DNA from: Acidovorax delafieldii
GTDB lineage: Bacteria; Pseudomonadota; Gammaproteobacteria; Burkholderiales; Burkholderiaceae_C
NCBI GenBank assembly: GCA_002377855.1
Contig: DFQQ01000044.1
Coordinates: forward strand, 90,258 to 154,257
Reading direction: 5' to 3'
DNA length: 64,000 nt
Shown: positions 36,393-44,228 of the stretch, in pieces
How the letters are laid out: the number at the start of each line of letters is the position of its first letter
Position numbering within the stretch: position 1 is the first letter of the stretch
The notes under the pieces: model-generated
Seen by the model: only the letters and a program-made list of their open reading frames with translations
Database searches by the model: none
Told to the model about the DNA's origin: nothing
Position numbers and translations under genes: made by a program

Positions 36393-37181
36393 TCACACGC
36401 ATTGCAGTTCTGCGCAGCCCACCCCGCCCAGCTTTGCCACCACCCGTGCTCCTGGGGCCACGAGCACGGTGCCGGTGCACGAGCCCGTGGTGATGCACTG
36501 GCCCGCGTACAGGCCGCCCAGGCTGTGTGCGCCTTCATTTGCCAGCCACACCAGCAGGCGCAGCGGATCACCCGCCGGGTTGCCCCAGGCGGCGCGCTGC
36601 ACTGCCAGCGCACCGTTGACCCACAGGCTGACCGGCACGGTCAATGGCTGCAGGGCAGCGATATCGGTACATCCACTGCCCACCACCAGCGCACCATGGC
36701 AGGCTTGGTCGGCCAAGCGGCTCCATTCGCCCTGCACACCCCAGGCGGCGTAACGCGTGTCGCACACCTCGATGGCCGCGTGGACAGAGCGCACGGCAGC
36801 CAGCACCTCGGCCTCGGTATAGGGCTGTGCACGAGGAGGCAGGTCACAAGCCATTTCGTAGACCAGTTCGGCCTCCACCCCGATGACTGCATTGCCGCTC
36901 ACCGGCACCTCTTGCACCTGCCCCGCAGCGCCTATCCACACAGAGTCTTGGGTGAGCGCTGCCCTGGCGGGCAATGCGCCAGGGCCCGATGCTCCCACCT
37001 TCCAGCCCGCGACCGGGCCGCGCGCGCGCACCACGGCGTCTTGCACGGCGTAGGCCTGGGCCGCATTCTGTGGCCGCAAGGCGGCGGGCAGATCCAGCGG
37101 GCGGGGCAACTGCCCCAAGCGGGCTTGGATCAGTACGGCTGCGCTGGCCAGCGCATCAAAAACAGACGGATCAATGGACAT
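36393..37181 (-). CDS. 2-keto-4-pentenoate hydratase-like protein (FAH superfamily)
   Basis: A 262-residue protein of the MhpD/DmpE/hydratase type, adding water to 2-oxopent-4-enoate-like products of aromatic meta-cleavage. Landmarks: AYAVQDAVVRARGPVAGWKVGA, the metal-site segment GVEAELVYEMACDLP, and a late WLANEGAHSLGGLYAGQCITTGSCTG. ATG 37181 is chosen; the frame upstream has no family resemblance. No other meta-cleavage genes are nearby, so the pathway assignment is open. Confidence 0.87.
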   Translation of the reverse strand: MSIDPSVFDALASAAVLIQARLGQLPRPLDLPAALRPQNAAQAYAVQDAVVRARGPVAGWKVGASGPGALPARAALTQDSVWIGAAGQVQEVPVSGNAVIGVEAELVYEMACDLPPRAQPYTEAEVLAAVRSVHAAIEVCDTRYAAWGVQGEWSRLADQACHGALVVGSGCTDIAALQPLTVPVSLWVNGALAVQRAAWGNPAGDPLRLLVWLANEGAHSLGGLYAGQCITTGSCTGTVLVAPGARVVAKLGGVGCAELQCV

Positions 37182-37331
37182 GGATCGGGGGAACGGGAAA
37201 CGTGAAAATGTGGGAGCGGCTGGGCGATGCTTATCGAAAAAGACTGAACACCCGCCCGGGTCGCTCTGCATGGCAACGCAGCGGCCTGGTGGGCCGCTGG
37301 CCGGGGGCAGGTTGCGCACCTGCCCGACGTG

Positions 37332-37682
37332 TCAAGGCGCAGCACCCGTGGAATGCGCCACGAAGCGGGCAACGGCCTGCATGTCTTGTTCGGTCATTTT
37401 TTCGGCAAACGAGGGCATCGCACCGATGCCGTTGCGCAGCGCGTTGAGCACCCTGCCCGCAGTGGGCTTGATTTCGTCGAGCACCGGGCCGACCTGTCCT
37501 TGCGCCCCTGCCGCCTGCAAGGTGTGGCACACCGCGCACGCAGGCTGCACGGTCAGAAACAACTGCCGGCCGCGATCCAACTCTGCGGGTTCTGCCGCGC
37601 TGCAGGCGCCGACTGCAGTGGCCAACGCCACAGCAGCTGCGGTCTGCGCCCACAGCCGGCTTTTCACGAAGCGCGCCCGCAC
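37332..37682 (-). CDS. sorB: Small c-type cytochrome, probable SorB-type sulfite dehydrogenase subunit
   Basis: About 116 residues with an export signal and one heme site CAVCH, followed by a distal methionine in GIGAMPSFAEKMTEQD. A cysteine after LATAVGA could be lipidated. It starts 1 bp after the stop of the sulfite oxidase-like gene. In SorAB sulfite dehydrogenases a monoheme cytochrome is encoded directly downstream of the molybdenum subunit, which matches. The start is uncertain: GTG 37682, GTG 37667 or TTG 37697. Confidence 0.75.
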   Translation of the reverse strand: MRARFVKSRLWAQTAAAVALATAVGACSAAEPAELDRGRQLFLTVQPACAVCHTLQAAGAQGQVGPVLDEIKPTAGRVLNALRNGIGAMPSFAEKMTEQDMQAVARFVAHSTGAAP

Positions 37683-37683
37683 C

Positions 37684-38898
37684 TTACGCCACCGCAACGG
37701 TCACGGCGTGGTCCGCCCAACTGGCGTTGTTGTAGCCACCCACGTTTTCCTCCCGTTGCTCGGGCTGCACGTTGCCCGCAGTGTCGGTGGCGCGGCTGGC
37801 CAGCACATGGTTGCCAGCGCCCAGGCGCACCGGCAGCACAAACTGGCGCCAGGCAAACCGGCCCAGGTCTGGCCCGATCAGCTGGGCTGCCTGCCACGTC
37901 TTGCCACCGTCCACCGAGACCTCCACGCCCTTGATGCCGCGCGTGCCGCCAAAGGCGACACCGTGCACCTGCACCATGCCGGCCTTGAGCGGCCCTTGCT
38001 CGGGCAGGGGCCCGTTGATCCAGGACTTGACCGTCATCTCCCACACCGAGGGCTGGTCTGGACTGGCCTTGGCGCCGGGGGGTGTCATGCGGTAGCCGTG
38101 CTGCATGATGCGAGCTTGCGACTGTGCCTCGGTGAACGCCAGGCGCTTGATGTACTTGATGTTGTTCACGCCTTGGTAGCCCGGAACAATCAGCCGCAGT
38201 GGACCACCGTGCGCCAGTGAGAGCGGCTCGCCGTTCATCTCCCACGCCAGGATGGCATCTTCCATCGCCTGGATGGGCACCGAGCGTTCCACCAGCACCC
38301 TGAGCGGGTCCACACCCTCGGGCAGCTTCTCGCCGCCCGTGCCCGTCACGTAAGCCATGCCACCGGCCACGCCGCCCAGGGCCGCCACCACGTTGCGCAC
38401 GGGCACACCGCTCCACACCACACAGCCGGCCGCGCCCACCGTCCACGGCGTGCCGCTGGGCTTGCTGGGGAAGAAACCGCGCCCGTTGCCCGAACACTGC
38501 AGCACCGTCGCCACCGTCTCCAGCCCCAGCGTCTTGAGTTCTGCCAGGGTGAGTTCACGAGGGTTCTTGACCCCTTCCACCCGCACCACCCAGGCGTTGC
38601 GGTCGTCCAGGATGGCGGCATCAGGCGCAGGCAGGTTGTTGCGCACGTACAGCTGGTTGGATGGCGTGACCACGCTGGTTCCAAACGTGCCGCGCCGTGT
38701 CTCCAGCGTGCCGCTGCTGTGCACGATCAGGGCGTTGCTGCTCTTCCAGCCCGCGTAGCCCGGCAGCGGCTTGGGCGCGGCAGTTGCTGGGGACTGGGCG
38801 TGGGCTGCCCCAGTCCAGCTGGCAAGGCCTGCGGCACTCAGCGCGGCAGCACTGGCTGCCAGCAGGTGACGACGCGGCAGGGTGGTCGGGTGATTCAT
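37684..38898 (-). CDS. sorA: Sulfite oxidase-family molybdopterin protein, probable SorA
   Basis: A 404-residue periplasmic oxidoreductase. The N-terminus has a Tat-like signal (PRRHLLAASAAALSAAGLASW). The molybdenum ligand cysteine lies in VLQCSGNGRGFF, the MPT region includes GGPLRLIVPGYQGVNNIKYIKRL, and a C-terminal Mo-co dimerisation domain has VHGVAFGGTRGIKGVEVSVDGGKTW. With the adjacent cytochrome it fits SorAB, which oxidises sulfite to sulfate and passes electrons to cytochrome c. SoxCD is the alternative, but no sox genes are visible. Confidence 0.85.
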   Translation of the reverse strand: MNHPTTLPRRHLLAASAAALSAAGLASWTGAAHAQSPATAAPKPLPGYAGWKSSNALIVHSSGTLETRRGTFGTSVVTPSNQLYVRNNLPAPDAAILDDRNAWVVRVEGVKNPRELTLAELKTLGLETVATVLQCSGNGRGFFPSKPSGTPWTVGAAGCVVWSGVPVRNVVAALGGVAGGMAYVTGTGGEKLPEGVDPLRVLVERSVPIQAMEDAILAWEMNGEPLSLAHGGPLRLIVPGYQGVNNIKYIKRLAFTEAQSQARIMQHGYRMTPPGAKASPDQPSVWEMTVKSWINGPLPEQGPLKAGMVQVHGVAFGGTRGIKGVEVSVDGGKTWQAAQLIGPDLGRFAWRQFVLPVRLGAGNHVLASRATDTAGNVQPEQREENVGGYNNASWADHAVTVAVA

Positions 38899-39174
38899 GG
38901 GTGCACTCCTGTGAATGAAATGAACGTTACGCCGGGGTTCGCAAAAGGGCCTGTGCCAGCGGACACAGCACGCAAAGCCCCGCCATTCTGTAGGGCACCC
39001 CGCGCAATCGTGCACCGTGGGCGCTCGCACTTGTAAGCAACAGAAACAACGCCACACAAGTGTTGACAAAGTATCCCTTCGGCGCATATTTAACACTTGA
39101 GAAACAAATCCACCGCAATATCCGGGGCCCAGTGCCGCCGCGATGTGCCGCGGGCCTACAACAGGAGGAGGACC

Positions 39175-40338
39175 ATGTACCAGAGCATCAGCAGTCGGCT
39201 TGTGTGGGGCGCGTTGTGGGTCAGCGCACTGGCGAGCGGCGCGGCGCAAGCGCAACTCACTGCCATCGTGGCGGTGGAGCCGACGGAGAAGAAGGCGGGG
39301 CACTCCATCTTGCGCAGTGCGTTGGAGGCGGGGCTGTCCAAAGCCAGCGGTCAGGCGGTCACCGTGACCACCACGGAAGACCTGGCCGATGTCATGCGCG
39401 CCACGCGCAGCGCGGGCTATGACATCTTCATCGGCCCGCCGCAGGTGGCCGCGTCGGCGCTGCAGCGCGGCTACGAGCTGGTGGGTTGCAGCCAAAAATC
39501 AGACCACTATGTGCTGGTGGGCCTGGGTCAGATCGAATCGGTGGGCGCACTGAAGGGCAAGCGCCTGTACCTGCCCCAGCAGGACTCGGTCTACAGCTAC
39601 ATGGGCCGCGGCATGCTGAACGAAGCAGGCCTCTCGTTCAAAGACCTCAAGAGCGTGCGGCACGAAAAGTACCCCCAGGCGGGGCTCAGCGCCCTGACCC
39701 TGGGCACCACCGATGCGACAGTGGTGCGCGCTGAAGAATGGACCCAGTGGTCCGCCACTTACCCCGGTGTGGCCAAGGTGCTGGCCACGTCGCGCCCCGT
39801 CCCCGGGGGCTTCAGCGCCGTGCTGCGCAAAGACCTGCCTGGCGATGTGCGCAACAAGCTTGCGCAGTGGCTCAGTACCGCTTCGGGCAACACGGGCCTG
39901 GCCCCTACCGGCCTTCGGCCTGAAGCGCAGGAATACCAGAAAGTGGCCGAGCTAGGGCTGTTCACGCCCAGCAGCCTGCCAGGCGTCAAGCGGGTGAGCG
40001 CCAAGGACTTGGTGCAGCTGCAGGGCCAGGGTGCGGTGGTGGTGGACACACGCACAGAAAAAGAATTCCGCGCCAAACGCATACGCGGAGCGGTATGGGC
40101 GGCGTACGGCGAAAAAAGCCTGAAGGATGTGGCCTTCAACCCAGAGCAGGACGACTTCAAGGCCTTGGAAACGCTGGACCGGAGCAAGCCCCTGGTCTTT
40201 TCCTGCAATGGGGCCGAGTGCTGGAAGTCCTACAAGGCCGCAAAGGTCGCTGCGGAAAAAGGCTTTCCCAACGTTTACTGGATGCGCGGCGGCCTGCCCG
40301 AGTGGGATGCCGAGGGCCTGCCTACCGATGGCGGTTGA
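39175..40338 (+). CDS. PhnD-like periplasmic binding domain fused to a rhodanese domain
   Basis: A 387-residue exported protein (signal ends GAAQAQL; start after AGGAGGAGG). Residues about 30-270 resemble PhnD-type phosphate/phosphonate binding proteins (DIFIGPPQVAASALQRGYELV). Residues about 280-385 form a rhodanese domain with active-site cysteine in FSCNGAECWKSYKAAK. It is divergent from sorAB, which suggests a periplasmic role with sulfur oxyanions, such as thiosulfate or sulfite handling. The fusion is clear from the single frame; the function is inference. Confidence 0.82.
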   Translation: MYQSISSRLVWGALWVSALASGAAQAQLTAIVAVEPTEKKAGHSILRSALEAGLSKASGQAVTVTTTEDLADVMRATRSAGYDIFIGPPQVAASALQRGYELVGCSQKSDHYVLVGLGQIESVGALKGKRLYLPQQDSVYSYMGRGMLNEAGLSFKDLKSVRHEKYPQAGLSALTLGTTDATVVRAEEWTQWSATYPGVAKVLATSRPVPGGFSAVLRKDLPGDVRNKLAQWLSTASGNTGLAPTGLRPEAQEYQKVAELGLFTPSSLPGVKRVSAKDLVQLQGQGAVVVDTRTEKEFRAKRIRGAVWAAYGEKSLKDVAFNPEQDDFKALETLDRSKPLVFSCNGAECWKSYKAAKVAAEKGFPNVYWMRGGLPEWDAEGLPTDGG

Positions 40339-40370
40339 AGCGCATCTCCAGCGTCGCCCCTCAACACCGC

Positions 40371-41687
40371 TCATGCGTCCGTGAAAACCGTGAGCACGCC
40401 GGTGTAGCCGTAGAGCTGCTGGTGCGCGATTTCGCCGCCGGCAAAAAAACCCACCAGCGGCACATCGCCCAGTGCGTGCCGCACGATCTGCAGCTCGGCA
40501 CTGGGCCCACCAAAATGGGGCCCGCCGCGGCCCGAGCAGCTCACATAGATGGCGCCCCGGATGGTCCGTTCGGCCGCCGGTGCTGCGGGGCCGGAGGCGG
40601 TGCTGGTCCCTGGCGCCGGGGCTGCCGTGCTGCCGGCCTGGGCACCGCCCCCTGCTGCTGGCGCTGGCTCCATGTCCTGCGGCGAGAGCTCTTCACGTAT
40701 TTCTGCGCAGATGCGCATCAGGTCTGCCCGCGCTGCGGCAACGTTGCGCTGGCAAAACGCCAGGTGCATGCCGGGCTGCACTTGGTCTGCCAGCGCCACA
40801 CCGCGCCGTGCACCGTCCAGCCCCACGATGTGCCGCACCCGCGTGTCTGTGCCAAAGTGGCCGGTGCGTTGGCGCCCCATGGGCTGGGAGCCGGCATCCA
40901 CCAGCCCTGCCAGTGTGGCTCGCACACGGCGCAAGGCGGGCTGGGGGTCACCATCCAACGTGACCTGCAGGGTGTCCAGCAGCACGTCCAGGGCTGGCTC
41001 ATGGTCCAGCTCCAGCACCACGTTGTCATTGGCCGCCGTGATGGTGTGCAGCGCGCCCATGGGCTGGCAGCCCTGCGTTACGCGCGACAACAGTGGCACG
41101 CGGGGCCCGAAGGCAACGCCCGAGAGGCCCCCGTCAAACACCCCGGTGGCCGCCCCCTGCCCGGCCATGTTGCCGTTGCCCCCCACGGCAAACTGCACGT
41201 TGGCCGTGCGGCTGGCGCTCAAGCCGCCAAAGAGGTAGCCCGTCTCCGTGCGGCCAGCCATCTCCTGCAACAGCTCTGCCAGGTCGGGCGTGTGCCCGTC
41301 TGCATGGACCAAGGCCGTTTGTGCCACGAAGCCACTGGCCGGGTGGCGCGGCAGCGGCGCTACGCCCGAGAACACGCGGTACTGGTCTGGCGGTATGTCC
41401 AGCAGCATCACCGTGAGGGCCGGTTCGTCAAAATATTCGGCGTTGTTGGCGGATACGCCCACGCCCACGGTGCCGCTCCAATCGGTCACCTCGGGCAGCT
41501 CGCCCGCCAGGTGGTCCAGCAGTTCGCTCGCATCACTGGCGTAGTGGTCGGTGATGTACAGCAACCCCAGTGTGGGCGAGGCAGCGTAGGCGGGCAGCGC
41601 CATCTGGGCACGCAGCTGCGCCAGGACCAGCGCGGCTGCCATGCGCCACTGGGGATGGGTGGCGTGGCCAGTAGGAAAAAGAGTCAT
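40371..41687 (-). CDS. FIST-domain protein
   Basis: A 438-residue cytoplasmic protein with FIST N (LGLLYITDHYASDASELLDHL, VGVGVSANNAEYFDEPAL) and FIST C regions (RHIVGLDGARRGVALADQV; IRGAIYVSCSGRGGPHFGGPSAEL; GFFAGGEIAH). FIST proteins are sensory domains thought to bind small ligands such as amino acids. An Ala/Pro/Gly-rich low-complexity linker interrupts the C-terminal domain. It converges on the rhodanese fusion gene. Confidence 0.87.
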   Translation of the reverse strand: MTLFPTGHATHPQWRMAAALVLAQLRAQMALPAYAASPTLGLLYITDHYASDASELLDHLAGELPEVTDWSGTVGVGVSANNAEYFDEPALTVMLLDIPPDQYRVFSGVAPLPRHPASGFVAQTALVHADGHTPDLAELLQEMAGRTETGYLFGGLSASRTANVQFAVGGNGNMAGQGAATGVFDGGLSGVAFGPRVPLLSRVTQGCQPMGALHTITAANDNVVLELDHEPALDVLLDTLQVTLDGDPQPALRRVRATLAGLVDAGSQPMGRQRTGHFGTDTRVRHIVGLDGARRGVALADQVQPGMHLAFCQRNVAAARADLMRICAEIREELSPQDMEPAPAAGGGAQAGSTAAPAPGTSTASGPAAPAAERTIRGAIYVSCSGRGGPHFGGPSAELQIVRHALGDVPLVGFFAGGEIAHQQLYGYTGVLTVFTDA

Positions 41688-41802
41688 AGTGCGGCCACTT
41701 TAGCGCGCTTGGGCACTGACTCCCTCCCATTGCCCGCTTGACCACGCGGACATGCAGCGTTCGGCCTCCCTATGGCGGGGCGGCCGCCTTGCGCGCAGCC
41801 GG

Positions 41803-42759
41803 TCACCGGCTGCGCGACGCCTTTGGCACAGCCTTCTTCACGGTCTTCTTTGCAGCAGCCTTCTTCGCGGCTGGCTTGGCGGCTGGAGTGGCCTTGCCTG
41901 ATGCACTGCGGCCCTTGCTGCCCTGGGCTGAGCCGGCGCGCTTGCCTGGCGCAGATTGGGCCGGCGCGGAGGTCCGCGGTGCGCCAGCAGAGCCCGAAGA
42001 CGCCTTGCGTTGTGCCGCCGTGGGCGCAGCCGCCTGCGCTGCCCGGGCCACTTCCTGCAGGCTTTGCACCCCTTGAGCGGCCAGATGGCTGGCCATGTCG
42101 GTGGCCTTCTTCAAAGCGTCCTTCGCAAGGTGCTGTGTGGTGTCCAGTGCACTGCCATGGTGGGACGCATCCTTCAGTGCATTTGAGGCGATTTCTTGGA
42201 ACTGGGTAGTCAGCGCTCCCCACCAGTGCAGCGGGTCTACCACGCCAGGTCTGCTGGGTGGCTCTGCCTTGGGGGCTTGGTCGGTGGATTCTTGCGAGGC
42301 AGCCGCGTCGGGGGCAGGGGCTGGTGCCGGAGCGGGCTGCGGCGGCACAGGCGCGGCTTGCGGTGCGGCTTGCGGTGCGGCAGAGCGGGCGGCGCCACTG
42401 AAAGCGTCCGCCGCTTTTTGCATGCCCTGCATCACTGCATCGCTGCCCTGAAACTTGAACGCACTGGCCACGTCCCCCATGCTCACGTTCATGCCCTTGA
42501 GGGTGGCCAGGGTCATCTTTTGCACTTCCAGCGCCTGGATGGTGGCGGCCAGCGCACGCGAGTTTTGCTCCAGCCAGAACTGCACGGCTTTGAGTTCGTC
42601 AATGCGTTTTTCCAGCTCTTCCACACTGAGGGTGGGCGCAACCCAGTGCGAGAGCTGCGGCATTTGCGGAATGCCGCTCGCTGCGCCCTTGGCCAGGCTT
42701 TGCAGGAAATCAAAGCCCGGGACGAATTTACCGAAACCGAAGTGGGATGTGTCGCTCAT
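41803..42759 (-). CDS. phaM: PhaM-type polyhydroxyalkanoate granule regulatory protein
   Basis: A 318-residue protein. The N-terminus (SHFGFGKFVPGFDFLQSLAKG...LSHWVAPTLSVEELEKRIDELKAVQFWLEQN) matches PhaM, which activates PHB synthase and links granules to the nucleoid. The C-terminus is a Lys/Ala/Pro-rich histone H1-like tail (AAKKAAAKKTVKKAVPK) suited to DNA binding, and a long Ala/Pro/Gln linker joins the two. The start is ATG 42759. No pha synthase gene lies in the window. Confidence 0.82.
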   Translation of the reverse strand: MSDTSHFGFGKFVPGFDFLQSLAKGAASGIPQMPQLSHWVAPTLSVEELEKRIDELKAVQFWLEQNSRALAATIQALEVQKMTLATLKGMNVSMGDVASAFKFQGSDAVMQGMQKAADAFSGAARSAAPQAAPQAAPVPPQPAPAPAPAPDAAASQESTDQAPKAEPPSRPGVVDPLHWWGALTTQFQEIASNALKDASHHGSALDTTQHLAKDALKKATDMASHLAAQGVQSLQEVARAAQAAAPTAAQRKASSGSAGAPRTSAPAQSAPGKRAGSAQGSKGRSASGKATPAAKPAAKKAAAKKTVKKAVPKASRSR

Positions 42760-42955
42760 GGCCGCCTTGCTGAAAAAAGAAGGAAGGTAGGACCGTTTCA
42801 ACGCCGTTGGTGGCCACGCGAGCGCTTGGCCAAAAACACCCTGAACCGGTCGCAAGGCAGCTTACTCCAACCCGCCGCCGCTGGCGATGGGGCAGCCCCG
42901 CGCCGGGCCGCCAACCCGGTTGGGCCGACCGCGCAGCCCGCGAGGCCCCGGCAGG

Positions 42956-43471
42956 TCAGTGCTTTTGCGCGCCGTGGCCATGGCCCGGGGCGCCAGCGCC
43001 TGCGGGGGCCCCTGGCGCCGTGGTGGCCACGGGCAGGTTCAGCTCTTGCGTGCTCTCAACGCCTTTCGCGTCCTTGAAAGTGAGTTTGACGGGAACGGTG
43101 GTGTCCTTGACCAGCGGGGCCTTCAAATCCAGCAGCATGATGTGGTAGCCGCCGGGCTTGAGCTCCACGGTCTTGCCGGCGGGCAGGTCCAGCACAGGCA
43201 TGGCGCGCATCTTCATCACGTCGCCTTCCATCTTCATTTCATGCACCTCCGTCACGCCCGCAGCCGCAGACGAAGCGCTCACCAACTTAGCGCCTTCAGG
43301 GGCCGTGAGCTTCATGAAAGCGCCGGTGCCCTTTTGGCCCTGCACGGTGGCGCGGGCCCAGGCGCCTTCGACTTTGACGCTGGTGTTCTGGGCGAAGGCG
43401 CTGCTCAGGGCGCAAGCCAGGGCGAACGTGGCGGCCGCGGTGCGGGCCAGGGGGGTACGGATCAGGGACAT
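42956..43471 (-). CDS. PCu(A)C-type periplasmic copper chaperone
   Basis: A 171-residue protein with signal peptide (ATFALACALSSAFAQ). The copper site motif is present as VHEMKMEGDVMKMRAM then GGYHIMLLDL, the H-M-x10-M-x21-H-x-M pattern. A histidine-rich tail (APGHGHGAQKH) extends the C-terminus. It delivers Cu(I) toward the CuA centre of cytochrome oxidase in characterised members. Last gene of a putative copper operon with DUF1775, a TonB receptor and DUF2946. Confidence 0.93.
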   Translation of the reverse strand: MSLIRTPLARTAAATFALACALSSAFAQNTSVKVEGAWARATVQGQKGTGAFMKLTAPEGAKLVSASSAAAGVTEVHEMKMEGDVMKMRAMPVLDLPAGKTVELKPGGYHIMLLDLKAPLVKDTTVPVKLTFKDAKGVESTQELNLPVATTAPGAPAGAGAPGHGHGAQKH

Positions 43472-43535
43472 GGAATCACTCCTCAAAAAGAAAACAAACG
43501 AAACGGGACAACACTGGGATGGGTCAGCAGGGGCG

Positions 43536-44093
43536 TCAATGCTGGTGGGCTGCACCCGCCTGGGGCAGCACTTCCAGCAGCGCAGCGGGGGACTTGAGGT
43601 CCTGCAGCTTCTGGCCGGGCCGGGGCACTTCAGTCCAGTCGTTGCGGCCTTCGGAGCAGAGCTGGCGCACGGGCCAGTACAGCGGGCCCGCCTGGTCTGG
43701 TGTTTGGCCGACCAGCACAAATTCATCATAGTGGGCACTGGGCAGCGCATCCTCGGGGGTCTTGGCAGTCCAGGTGATGCGGGTGGTGTCTTCGGTCACG
43801 CTGCGGCCGTGGCTGGTGTAGGGTGTGGCCAGCTTGCCGCGCTGCACCTCCAGCGTCCAGCCCGGCTTGGGCTGCGGACGCGCGCCCTTGAAGCCTTCCG
43901 GAATATCCACCACCACCTGCCGCGTAGGCGAGGCGCCGCAGCCGTGGCCCACCTTGAAAGTGGCCTTGTAGCTGGCCCCGGCCGGGGCCACTTGGTATTC
44001 GAGCACCACGTGGGCGGATGCAGTGCCAAACAAGGCTGTAGCGCTTATCAAACATGCGCTAGCAGCTATCTTTTTCATAGTGTTGGTTTTCAT
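43536..44093 (-). CDS. YcnI/DUF1775 copper-binding protein
   Basis: A 185-residue exported protein. The mature N-terminus starts with HVVLEYQVAPAG after cleavage at GTASA, as in YcnI where the N-terminal histidine helps bind copper. Further family parts are FKVGHGCGASPTRQVVVDIPEGF and PVRQLCSEG. The signal-peptide core codons (MKKIAASACLISATA) coincide with an inverted copy of the GCGCTTAT repeat. The start is ATG 44093 with AAAGGG upstream, or ATG 44078. Confidence 0.9.
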   Translation of the reverse strand: MKTNTMKKIAASACLISATALFGTASAHVVLEYQVAPAGASYKATFKVGHGCGASPTRQVVVDIPEGFKGARPQPKPGWTLEVQRGKLATPYTSHGRSVTEDTTRITWTAKTPEDALPSAHYDEFVLVGQTPDQAGPLYWPVRQLCSEGRNDWTEVPRPGQKLQDLKSPAALLEVLPQAGAAHQH

Positions 44094-44100
44094 CTTTTGA
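44034..44100 (-). repeat. Short GCGCTTAT-family repeat within the YcnI signal sequence
   Basis: On the minus strand: AAAAAGATAGCTGCTAGCGC, ATGTTTGATAAGCGCTACAG, with TCAAAAGATGAAAAC before it. It matches the structure of intergenic copies and is translated as the signal-peptide hydrophobic core. Confidence 0.65.
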
Positions 44101-44159
44101 CCCTTTCGTTAAAACGATTCATTGCCTGCGAAACTGGCGGGCCCGAGGCGAGCGCCACC

Positions 44160-44228
44160 GCGGAACCGGCTTCGCCGGGCCGCTGGAGGCGTCCCCCTTG
44201 GGGGAAGCGGCGCAGCCGCCCAGGGGGC
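44160..44228. repeat. Palindrome-rich GC repeat between TonB receptor and YcnI genes
   Basis: Consecutive small hairpins: CCGGCTTCGCCGG, TCCCCCTTGGGGGA, GCGGCGCAGCCGC and a closing CAGGGGG. It directly follows the TonB receptor stop codon and would form a structured spacer in the operon mRNA. Confidence 0.6.
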
